NCBI GenBank assembly: GCA_034770075.1
Contig: CM068385.1
Span: 54,940,746-55,004,745, forward strand
DNA: 64,000 nt
DNA from: Aralia elata
Lineage: Eukaryota; Streptophyta; Magnoliopsida; Apiales; Araliaceae
Direction: 5' to 3'
The position numbers were made by a program, and so were the translations under genes. Shown here one piece after another: positions 1 through 10,800 of this stretch. The notes under the pieces were generated by a model that did no database searches, was not told the DNA's origin, and saw only the letters and a program-made list of their open reading frames with translations. Numbering within the stretch: the stretch's first letter is position 1; every line of letters starts with the position of its first letter.

Positions 1-3000
1 GGTCACAACAACAAGAGGAAGTGGAATGATAACGGATCTACTGGAAGTCAACAGGGAGGTCAAAAGAAGAAGATAGAAGCGTGTGTTACATGTGGGAAGA
101 ATCACATAGGTATTTGCCTGAAAGGGAAGAGGGTGTGCTACAATTGCAACCAGGAGGGCCACATAGCTCCGAATTGTCCGAATCCGAAGAAGGGTGCTTG
201 CTTCACATGTGGATCGAAGGATCATTTGGCTAGGGATTGCCCCAGGAAATCAGCAGCAGGAACAGGATCGGGAGGAAATAAGGGAAACAGTGGTGGTAGT
301 ACATTGGCTATAACCGGATCAGCACCAGCAAACCGACCAACTGCAAGGACTTTCAACATGACCGTGCAAGATGCTGTGCAGTCTCGCGATGTGGTGTCAG
401 GTATCATTCCGATCAATAATATAGATGCTTATGTATTGTTTGATTCGGGTGCTACTTGTTCATTTATATCCGATGACTTTGCTAAGAACTTAGATTTGCC
501 TAAGGAGGAATTAGACTACCCTTTGAACATAGAAATTGCGAATAGGGAGGTAATTCCTGTTAAGTACGTATACAAGAACTGTAGAGTGGATATTAAGGGA
601 AACGTGATGACAGTAGATCTGATCCCAATCAAACTTGGGGAATTTGACGTTATTTTGGGTATGGACTGGCTATTCAATTGTGGAGCGATAATTGATTGCC
701 AGAAGAAACGTATTAACCTTATGACTCCGTCAAAGGTAGTATTTTACGGCAGCAAATCGCCTAGACAAGCGAGTTGTCTGACGATGATGCAGGCCAGGAA
801 GTTGTTAAGACAAGGCTGTGTGGGATACTTAGCCTACATAGTTGATACTCGAAAGGAGAGTCCGAAATTAGAAGAGATACATGTGGTAAGGGACTTTGTA
901 GACGTCTTTCCAGACGACGTTGCCAGGACTTCCGCCAGATAGGGAAGTTGAGTTTGTAATCGATTTGGCGCCAGGAACTGGCCCGATATCGAAAGCTCCG
1001 TACCGTATGGCCCCAGTAGAGATGAAAGAATTAATGGTGCAGCTACAAGAACTTTTAGATAAGAAGTATATTCAGCCGAGCGTATCGCCGTGGGGAGCGC
1101 CGGTGTTGTTTGTTAAGAAGAAGGACGGATCGATGCGACTTTGCATTGATTACAGAGAGTTGAACAAGGTCACGATTAAGAATAAATACCCGTTGCCAAG
1201 AATCGACGACTTATTTGATCAGTTGAAAGGAGCTAAATATTTCTCAAAGATAGATTTTGAGGAGTGGGTATCATCAGTTGAAGGTGAGGAAAGAAGATGT
1301 ACCGAAGACAGCGTTCAGAACTCGTTATGGGTCACTATGAGTTTCTAGTGATGTCATTTGGTCTAACGAATGCTCCTGCAGCATTCATGGACTTAATGAA
1401 CAGGGTGTTTAAGCCGTTTTTGGACAAGTTTGTAGTAGTATTCATTGACGATATTCTAATTTACTCCAAAACCAAGGAAGAGCATGCAGAGCATTTGAAG
1501 TTGTCATTGGAAGCGTTAAGAAGAGAGAAGTTGTACGCCAAATTTTCAAAGTGTGAATTCTGGATAGAGCGAGTGCAATTTCTTGGACATGTGATTGACA
1601 AGGATGGGATTTCGGTGGATCCGTCAAAGGTTGAAGCAGTGCTTAACTGGGATCAGCCGAGAACGCCATCGGAAGTGAGGAGTTTCCTCGGATTAGCGGG
1701 TTACTACAGGAGATTCATTCAGGATTTTTCCAAAATCGCAACTCCGTTAACGAATTTGACTAGAAAGACGGTGAAGTTCGTTTGGACGGAGAAGTGTGAG
1801 GAAAGTTTTCAAGAATTAAAGAAGAGGTTGAGTACGGCTCCTGTGTTGTCTCTACCGGATAGCACGGGAAATTTTGTGGTGTACAGTGATGCGTCGCATA
1901 AAGGACTAGGTTGTGTGCTTATGCAGAACGGTAAGGTCATTGCGTACGCGTCACGACAATTAAAGGACTATGAGAAGGGGTATCCTACCCATGATTTGGA
2001 ATTGGCCGCGGTGGTGTTTGCTTTGAAGATATGGAGGCACTATCTTTACGGGGAGAAGTGTGAAATATATACAGACCACAAAAGTCTGAAATATATTTTT
2101 ACACAGAAGGATCTGAATATGCGTCAGAGGAGATGGTTGGAATTGATAAAAGATTACGACTGCGAGATTTTATATCATCCGGGTAAAGCGAACGTTGTGG
2201 CCGATGCCTTAAGCCGAAAGGGACGGGAGAAACTGTTTATGTTAACTGCTCAGGAGGAGTTAATTACAGCAATGGCAAAATTGGAATTGGAGGTGAAATA
2301 TCCGGGGGAGTGTGATGAAAAATTATTTCAATTGAGAATTGGTTCAACTTTGGTGGATAAGGTTAAGGAAGCACAAATGCAGGACGAAGAATGTGAGAAA
2401 ATCAGGAAAAGAATATCTGGAGGTGATGAAGTGAAATTCAAAGTGGATAATGAAGGAGTATTGAGATTCGAAGGAAGGATTTGGGTTCCGCCAGTACAGG
2501 AGGTTAAAGAGGAAATTTTGAGTGAGGCTCATAATTCAAGATATTCGATTCATCCGGGTAGTACGAAGATGTACCAAGATCTCCGACAACATTTCTGGTG
2601 GCCAAATATGAAGAAAGACGTAGCCGATTGTGTAGCCAAGTGTTTGACATGTCAGAAAGTTAAGGCAGAACATCAGAGACCAAGTGGGTTATTACAACCG
2701 CTAGAAATCCCAGAATGGAAATGGGAGCACATCACCATGGATTTCGTAGTAGGTCTTCCGACGACTCAGAAAGGTTTCGACGCCGTATGGGTTATCGTGG
2801 ATCGACTGACAAAATCAGCACATTTTCTACCGATCAAGATCAGATTCAACTTAGATCAGTTGGCGAAGTTGTATGTCAAGGAGATTATTTCGAGGCACGG
2901 TGTTCCTATATCTATTGTCTCAGATAGGGATCCGCGCTTCACATCGAACTTTTGGAAACGACTACAGGAATGCATGGGAACGCAATTACGTATGAGTACA

Positions 3001-3777
3001 GCATATCATCCACAGACCGACGGACAGAGCGAAAGAACGATTCAAACATTGGAGGATATGTTACGAGCATGCATTATGGACTTCAAAGGAAATTGGGACG
3101 ATCATCTACCGTTGGTGGAATTTGCTTATAACAACAGTTACCACGCAAGTATTGGCATGCCGCCTTACGAAGCGTTGTACGGCAGAAAGTGCAGAACTCC
3201 ATTATGCTGGGATGAAGTTGGTGAACGTCAATTGCTCGGACCAGAACTGGTACAACAGACCGCAGAAATCATTAAAGTGATCAGGGCAAGATTGATAGCA
3301 GCTCAAGATAGACAGAAGAAGTACTCCGATCAACATCGTAAGGATCGAGAGTTTGACTCTGGTAGCTATGTATTCTTGAAAGTATCTCCCTGGAAAGGGA
3401 AGATTCGTTTTGGTAAAAAGGGAAAACTGAGCCCGAGGTTCATCGGACCCTTTGAAGTGTTAAGAAGAGTTGGTGAGGTCGCTTATGAGGTAGCTTTACC
3501 TCCAGCGCTGGAACACATCCACAATGTCTTTCATGTCTCGGTGTTACGACCATACAAGCCCGACTACAAGCATGTCATAGAGTATGAACCCCTACAAGTT
3601 GAGAAAGATTTGTCTTACGAAGAAGAGCCTGTTCAGATAGTTGACAGGAAAGAGCAAGTGCTAAGAAATAAAATTATACCTTCTGTTAAGGTGATCTGGA
3701 GGAACCACAACGCTGAAGAAGCAACGTGGGAACTCGAAGATCAGATGATGAGAAATTATCCACAGCTATTTGCTTAA
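1..3777 (+). CDS. gag (C-terminal part)-pol polyprotein, Ty3/gypsy copy 1, three frame breaks
   Basis: Polyprotein of an LTR retrotransposon: nucleocapsid end, then protease, reverse transcriptase, RNase H, integrase and chromodomain. The frame is open from base 1. It shows three Cys/His knuckles (82-117, 136-177 and 199-240; the first is a short CxxCx3Hx3C form). The protease motif DSGA is at 442-453 and the RT motif FIDDIL at 1441-1458. RNase H acidic residues include codons 1888 and 1999. The integrase zinc site is H2530, H2551, C2641, C2650, and the DD35E triad is D2740, D2923, E3031. The C terminus (about 3620-3774) resembles a chromodomain. Three single extra bases, near 917 (C), 1257 (T) and 1328 (G), shift the frame 1 to 2 to 3 and back to 1. 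Copy 2 lacks the second and third at the same places. This is the best-preserved copy and could be intact if these are sequencing errors. The stop is TAA at 3775. Confidence 0.88.
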
Positions 3778-3875
3778 TCTATGTGTAGCGATTCTGGGGA
3801 CAGAATCTTTGTAAGGGGGGGAGAATGTAACGGGATGAGTTAATCAAGTCGTGATTCTGGGGACAGAATCCTTTT

Positions 3876-3888
3876 AAGGGGGGAAAGA
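3876..3888 (+). promoter_or_regulatory. Polypurine tract of gypsy copy 1
   Basis: AAGGGGGGAAAGA lies directly before the TGTGAC start of LTR A. In this element class the tract primes plus-strand DNA synthesis. A second purine run (about 3816-3825) inside a near-repeat of the phrase 'gattctggggacagaatc' sits about 60 bp upstream, so the tract is partly duplicated. Confidence 0.8.
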
Positions 3889-5151
3889 TGTGACGAACGA
3901 GAATTTTTGTAACTTATTTTAAATATTTATTGATTAAATAAATATTTTTGATGATTTGATTGTTGAATTAATTGATTAATTGATGAATTTATGGTAGATT
4001 AATTTAATTATATGTGTTACATTAATTAGATTAATGTGAAGAATTTTTATATTTAATATATGTGTTTAATTGAATTTATTTGATTAAATACATTATTTAA
4101 ATTAGTATAATGTTTATTTCTAATTAATTTAATTATTAATTAGAGATTCAATAATTTGTCATATTTAATAAATGAGAATTTTATTTATATGACTATGTGA
4201 TTCAATGTAGAATTTTTCTATTTTATATACTTGATTTTATTAAGATTAATTAGTTGATTAAAGTGTGACATGAAACTATGTAATAAGCTTTTTATTATAA
4301 TAAATTAGAAGGGAGAATAATGTGCTAGCCAAACGAAGCCTTATTGGGAGTTGAGGTCAGTTAACCCATTATGGGATTAACTGACACCACTCGTCAGATG
4401 TAAAACTTCACGTATCCTATTATCAGCCATTCCCATCATCAGTTTCCAAAATTCATTCAGAGAGAAAAGAAAGAGAGTTTGAGAGAATTGAAGAAGAAAA
4501 TCTACTCACCTTGTTGCATAATCTAATTTCTTGTTAAGGTAATTCTTAATTTTAACCTTTAGTTTATGTTTTCTTAATTTTTCTCCATGAATGCATGTCT
4601 GAGTTTTCTGTAAATTAAGTTATATGGTTAAATTTTATAGAATGATGATTGAATATTCGAAAGCATGTATAAGCGTCTTTTATATGATGTATATGTGATT
4701 TAGAGTAATTAATTCATAAGAATATGCCTTGAATTAGAAGTTCTGAAATTACAGAGAAACAGAGTTTAAATATGACTTATATGTATGAAAAAAAAAAAAA
4801 TTATGCTTGAATTACATGTTAATCGTTAAATTGATAGTTGTTTATGTTTATGCATGTAAAAACGAAAAGAATGAAACTTAAATGGATTGATTTGGTTAAG
4901 GAACGAATTTACTGTGATTGATTTCGTTAACTGTATCAATATGTAAATACAGAACATGAACAGTGAAAATTTTAGTTTTAATTGATTATTTAGATTGTCT
5001 GTGATGTCAAAATCACTGTTTATGGAATGGGTTTTGATTTCAAACCATATATGATAATTGGGTATGTTTAATTTGATGTACGAATAACAAAATGGGAAAT
5101 TTTTGGCCTGTTTCTGCGTTCTTCGCGAACTGCAGAAACTGGAATTCGTAA

Positions 5152-5278
5152 TTCTCGCCCCGGCGAGAATTTTGTGAAGGGATCCCTCGCCCCGGCGAGG
5201 AGCTCGCCCCGGCGAGAATTTTGTGAAGAAATTTCCTCGCCCCGGCGAGAATTTTGTGAAGAAATTCCTCGACGAGAG
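5152..5278 (+). repeat. CTCGCCCCGGCGAG palindrome array in LTR A
   Basis: Four main units of the near-perfect palindrome CTCGCCCCGGCGAG, most followed by AATTTTGTGAAG(AAATT). The block is strongly GC-rich within an AT-rich LTR. Each unit can form a 5-bp stem (CTCGC/GCGAG family). LTR B (13840-13978) and LTR C (23241-23402) have the same block with different unit numbers and substitutions. Confidence 0.85.
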
Positions 5279-6249
5279 TAGAAATTTTATTCTTTCTTTG
5301 TGATCATGGTATGAAATCGTGGTTATACCTAAAGCTTAGGCTAATGTATAAAATGAATGTTAAAATTACTGTGAAAAGTGGTAGCATAAGTCCATTGATT
5401 GTTTGGGTCAACTGAGCTATTGAGTTTAAATGAGAATGAGTTTTGACGTGTTTATAATACTGTAACTAATTATTGTTACTGTTTTATAAACGGAATGTAT
5501 AGGTTGATTAGAGAAACGTGAGTCTTAAATTTTTAGTCTACGCACGAGGCAAGTATCTTATCCTTACTTTTACGATTACGCAAGTTCCTAAATTTCTTTA
5601 TCATAGAATACAAGCTTCATAATGCTATTACTTCTTGAGCAAGTTATTGTTTATATTCCATTCAATTTCATGGATTCAATGAGACGTTTTAATTTCCTCT
5701 TTGTAATGCTTCAGTTACATAGAACGTATTCAATCGTACCTTTTGTGAGATTTAGTTTTTGATTCTCGAATTACACCTTTTGAACCTTGATTGACTAGCG
5801 AACCCTTTTGATTCGACTAGTCCATAGTTGATGAGCGTTCTAAATTCTAGAAACGTTATTGAAGTAAATCCAAACCAAACTTCCTTTGGTGCGGACTCCG
5901 ATGTCAAACTGAGATGAACAACCCTTATACAGGGGATATTATTTATGCGTTAGCGTTAAGATGTTGTGCACATACATGGTACAAAGGGCTGATCCCCCTG
6001 AGTACGAGGAGAAAGGTCCATCTAGTCTTACGACTGTTTAAAGGTTTTAAAGTAGAAATACTTGATAACCTGGGACATAGTTCGTGGTCTTAAGACCCTC
6101 AGATGTTCTTTTGAATCTTGTTTTACATTCTTGACTCAAAGCTAAATCTTCAATTATTCGATATCCGTTGATTATTTCGCATGTTATTATTATTGTTGTT
6201 GTTATACTTGCTGGGCAATCATTGCTCACCCTTGCATAATAACACTGCA

Positions 6250-6312
6250 GCTAAGGTTGAAAGAACTGACGAGCCATCTACTAGTAAGGGCAAAGGAAAA
6301 GCAAACAAGTGA
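6250..6312 (+). other. Conserved Lys/Gly-rich short reading frame in LTR A
   Basis: Twenty codons then TGA, beginning at the G of an acceptor-like ctgCAG and reading AKVERTDEPSTSKGKGKANK. The same position in LTRs D, E and F reads a related Lys-rich stretch with an in-frame stop, although the DNA has diverged and the lengths differ by multiples of three. There is no ATG. If translated it would be the end of a spliced or read-through ORF. The function is unknown to me. Confidence 0.5.
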
Positions 6313-6571
6313 TGAAGACTTGTTGTATTTGCTTTATTGTTGTTTCTGTAATAGACTTGATTTATGTTTTCCGCACTGATGTTTAATTAAGGTTAGATAA
6401 CCTGGGATTTGTTTATGAATGATGTTGTAACCCTCTAATGGGAGATTTCTATTTCTATTTAAGTATTTTCATTTATATCTAAATGGGTAGTTAGATGTGA
6501 TGTGATGTTTTTGGATTGTGAACACCAAATCCGGAGGAAATGAAGTACCCGGATTTGGGGGTGTCACAGGT

Positions 6572-6584
6572 TGGTATCAGAGCC
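6572..6584 (+). promoter_or_regulatory. Primer binding site, initiator methionine tRNA (copy 2)
   Basis: TGGTATCAGAGCC, complementary to the 3' end of plant initiator-Met tRNA, starts 3 bp after LTR A ends. It is the minus-strand primer site for reverse transcription. It also fixes the LTR end and the + orientation. Confidence 0.92.
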
Positions 6585-6802
6585 GTAGGTTATGAACCTT
6601 AGGTGGGGAAACCTTAGGGTAGTAGCCTTTTTAAGACTCAGAAAATATAGTGGTGATAAACTCTCATCGAGTTCTAAGGAATGAATTAAGGAAATTCATT
6701 AAAGATAATAAAAGAACTTATGTGCTATGTGCTTATGTGTTAACAACCTATGTGCTACGACTAGTACCGAGTATTAATTAAAACTTAAACTTTGTTGTCA
6801 GG

Positions 6803-7557
6803 ATGTCGGATATTGGAGGATCCAGTCAGCCTAGGGAGATTGTGCCCCGAGTGGCTGGAGAGGAGGAGCCCCGCGATATTCATGTTATCAGGGAGCAGTT
6901 GGTGCATAGAGAGCCATCTCCATTGATCACGGTTGTGGGTCAGGAGTATGAGCCTGAGACAGATCCCGAGGAGGATCCTGAGGAGGTTGAGGAGGAGGAA
7001 GAAGACCCTGAGGAGATACCACTATCTTCCATAGGTTTTCAGATGTTTGAGCAGGTGTATGACCGCAACATAGAGTTTGCAGGATCGAGTGGAGGAGCTA
7101 GAGGGACAGGTGGCTGAGCGTCAGGCTGTTCTAGAACAGAAGGATGAGGAAATTAAAGGACCTGGATATACGCCTTGGAGATGTAGAATGGAAGTTAGTT
7201 CACGTAGAGAGTGAAAAAGAAGACTTGCTAGCTGAGAATGAAAAGATGAAACTAGAGATTCAGAAGTTAAAGGATGATTTGAGTGAGGAATCTGCAGAAC
7301 GTGCTAGAGCAGAGGATGCTTGGATGCGTAACGCTTGACGTGCAGAGATTTCCGAAGAAGGTGCACGGGCAAAGCGGGCTAAGATTGAGGAGACGGACTA
7401 CACATTTCAGAAAGCGATTGATAGAGCCCAGGATCGAGTTTTCCACTATCCGACTCAGTTTGAAGAATTACCATGGTACATACTGGATCGCAGGACGATG
7501 TGCCGTATCATGGAGGAAGAACGTAGACGGGCAGTTCAACGCCTTAGTAGGCCATGA
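6803..7557 (+). pseudogene. Pre-gag ORF: acidic coiled-coil protein (copy 2)
   Basis: ATG at 6803 opens a frame between the primer site and gag. The N-terminal third ends in a long run of Glu/Asp (about residues 50-75). A heptad-like Glu/Lys/Leu-rich coiled coil follows (about 90-190), then a basic tail ending RRRAVQRLSRP before TGA at 7555. Compared with copy 3 it has one extra T near 7076, a small slip near 7150-7160 and a TGA at 7336 where copy 3 has CGA. Without these it would be about 245 residues. A homologue is present in element D (56203-56978), which argues that it is a real gene of this group rather than a chance ORF. I recognise no catalytic domain. A structural or assembly role is only a guess. 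The ATG follows an acceptor-like TTGTTGTCAG. Confidence 0.65.
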
Positions 7558-7857
7558 TAGGAGAAGTTTTTGAGCTATGTGTAAATATTTATGATGTTTT
7601 ATGATGTAAATTCCGGCGTGATTATACACAATGGAATATGACTATTTAATCCTAAAGATTGTTTGATCTTAGGATAGTTAATGTAAATAGCAGTAGTGCT
7701 TACCTTTCTATGTTAAGACTTTTGGATGAATGAAATATCAGCTTTATTTGAAGAAATTATGTGTTAAAATGTTTAACATGAATTGTTTGAGTTAAATGTT
7801 GAACACTTGAGCAAATTTGAGTGTTGATCTAATAAGCGCATATTCTTAAACAGAATT

Positions 7858-10800
7858 ATGCCGCCAAGAAGAGCTGGACGACCCCGTCAACAACCACCCC
7901 CTGAGGGGTCCACTAACAACAATAACAATAATCCACCCGATGTTAACCCAGTTCAACAACTAGTGAATCTTTTGACTGGAGCTTTTGCCAATCAACCGCA
8001 AGCTCACGTTACGACCTTTAAGGACTTTAAGGCCGTTGGTCCCCCTGAGTTTAAGGGAGCGATGAATCCGATAGAAGCCCAAACCTGGGTAATGGAAATG
8101 GAGAAAGTTTTTCGATGTCGCTAGGGTTGGGAATGACCAGAAGACTGCCTTTGCGACTTTCATGTTAAAGTCGGAAAGCCAGTTACTGGTGGCAAAGCCA
8201 ATAAGACTGAGAGCAGGAGAGGGAGTCATACCGTGGGATCGGGTTTAAGGAAATGTTCTTCGAGATGTATTTTCCGGCTAGTTCACAGAATCAGATGGAG
8301 GTTCAGTTTCTCGAACTTAAACAGGGAACGATGTCAGTGCCAGAATATTCGGCAAAATTCAACGAATTAGCGAGGTTTGCACCATACCAGGTTAACACGG
8401 ATGAGAGGAAGGCTAGACGGTTTGAGCAAGGATTGAAGCCTTGGCTTTACAGTAAGGTTTCTATGTTTCAACTGAACACTTTTGCTGGAGTTTTAGAGAA
8501 GGCGATTATCGCAGAAGGTGGAAGCCGAAGCTATGACTAAGTATAACCAAGAACAGAAAAAGAAGAAGAGTGAAAGTGAGAATAATAAGTCCAAGTGGTG
8601 GTAACAGTGGTGGTCACAACAACAAGAGGAAGTGGAATGATAACGGATCTACTGGAAGTCAACAGGGAGGTCAAAAGAAGAAGATAGAAGCTGTGTGTTA
8701 CATGTGGGAAGAATCACATAGGTATTTGCCTGAAAGGGAAGAGGGTGTGCTACAATTGCAACCAGGAGGGCCACATAGCTCCGAATTGTCCCGAATCCGA
8801 AGAAGGGTGCTTGTTTTCACATGTGGATCGAAGGATCATTTGGCTAGGGATTGCCCCAGGAAATCAGCAGCAGGAAACAGGATCGGGAGGAAATAAGGGA
8901 AACAGTGGTGGTAGTACATTGGCTATAACCGGATCAGCACCAGCAAACCGACCAACTGCAAGGACTTTCAACAATGACCGTGCAAGATGATGCTGTGCAG
9001 TCTCGCGATGTGGTGTCAGTGTATCATTCCGATCAATAATATAGATGCTTATGTATTGTTTGATTCGGGTGCTACTTGTTCATTTATATCCGATGACTTT
9101 GCTAAGAACTTAGATTTGCCTAAGGAGGAATTAGACTACCCTTTGAACATAGAAATTGCGAATAGGGAGGTAATTCCTGTTAAGTACGTATACAAGAACT
9201 GTAGAGTTGGATATTAAGGGAAACGTGATGACAGTAGATCTGATCCCAATCAAACTTGGGGAATTTGACGTTATTTTGGGTATGGACTGGCTATTCCAAT
9301 TGTGGAGCGATAATTGATTGCCAGAAGAAACGTATTAACCTTATGACTCCGTCAAAGGTAGTATTTTACGGCAGCAAATCGCCTAGACAAGCGAGTTGTC
9401 TGACGATGATGCAGGCCAGGAAGTTGTTAAGACAAGGCTGTGTGGGATACTTAGCCTACATAGTTGATACTCGAAAGGAGAGTCCGAAATTAGAAGAGAT
9501 ACATGTGGTAAGGGACTTTGTAGACGTCTTTTCCAGACGGAGTTTGCCAGGGACTTCCGCCAGATAGGGAAGTTGAGTTTTGTAATCGATTTGGCGCCAG
9601 GAACTGGCCCGATATCGAAAGCTCCGTACCGTATGGCCCCAGTAGAGATGAAAGAATTAATGGTGCAACTACAAGAACTTTTAGATAAGAAGTATATTCA
9701 GCCGAGCGTATCGCCGTGGGGAGCGCCGGTGTTTGTTTGTTAAGAAGAAGGACGGATCGATGCGACTTTGCATTGATTACAGAGAGTTGAACAAGGTCAC
9801 GATTAAGAATAAATACCACGTTGCCAAGAATCGACGACTTATTTGATCAGTTGAAAGGAGCTAAATATTTCTCAAAGATAGATTTGAGGAGTGGGTATCA
9901 TCAGTTGAAGGTGAGGAAAGAAGATGTACCGAAGACAGCGTTCAGAACTCGTTATGGTCACTATGAGTTTTCTAGTGATGTCATTTGGTCTAACGAATGC
10001 TCCTGCAGCATTCATGGACTTAATGAACAGGGTGTTTAAGCCGTTTTTGGACAAGTTTGTAGTAGTATTCATTGACGATATTCTAATTTACTCCAAAAAC
10101 CAAGGAAGAGCATGCAGAGCATTTGAAGTTGTCATTGGAAGCGTTAAGAAGAGAGAAGTTGTACGCCAAATTTTTCAAAGTGTGAATTCTGGATAGAGCG
10201 AGTGCAATTTCTTGGACATGTGATTGACAAGGATGGGATTTCGGTGGATCCGTCAAAGGTTGAAGCAGTGCTTAACTGGGATCAGCCGAGAACGCCATCG
10301 GAAGTGAGGAGTTTCCTCGGATTAGCGGGTTACTACAGGAGATTCATTCAGGATTTTTCCAAAACCGCAACTCCGTTAACGAATTTGACTAGAAAGACGG
10401 TGAAGTTCGTTTGGACGGAGAAGTGTGAGGAAAGTTTTCAAGAATTAAAGAAGAGGTTGAGTACGGCTCCTGTGTTGTCTCTACCGGGATAGCACGGGAA
10501 ATTTTGTGGTGTACAGTGATGCGTCGCATAAAGGACTAGGTTGTGTGCTTATGCAGAACGGTAAGGTCATTGCGTACGCGTTCACGACAATTAAAGGACT
10601 ATGAGAAGGGGTATCCTACCCATGATTTGGAATTGGCCGCGGTGGTGTTTGCTTTGAAGATATGGAGGCACTATCTTTACGGGGAGGAAGTGTGAAATAT
10701 ATACAGACCCACAAAAGTCTGAAATATATTTTTACAACAGAAGGATCTGAATATGCGTCAGAGGAGATGGTTGGAATTGATAAAAGATTACGACTGCGAG

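Larger units (their letters stand above)
3889..6568 (+). repeat. LTR A (2,680 bp) of the Tekay-like element
   Basis: Long terminal repeat bounded by TGTGAC and GTCACA, with the polypurine tract before it and the primer site after it. It serves as 3' LTR of copy 1 and 5' LTR of copy 2. The first kilobase is AT-rich. A purine-rich leader-like block (about 4460-4500) is followed by a donor-like AAG/GTAATT at 4538-4543. A palindrome array (CTCGCCCCGGCGAG) is at 5152-5278. A conserved hairpin lies at 6212-6228, and an acceptor-like CTGCAG at 6245-6250 is followed by a short Lys-rich reading frame. I see no clear TATA box. No long ORF is present. Confidence 0.9.

Noticed and set aside
6572..6584. 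Possible tRNA gene
   Set aside because: Only the 13 bases complementary to the tRNA 3' end are present, at the LTR border; this is a primer binding site.
9490..9819. Minus-strand frames inside gag-pol copies
   Set aside because: They overlap conserved pol coding on the other strand and show no family motifs of their own.
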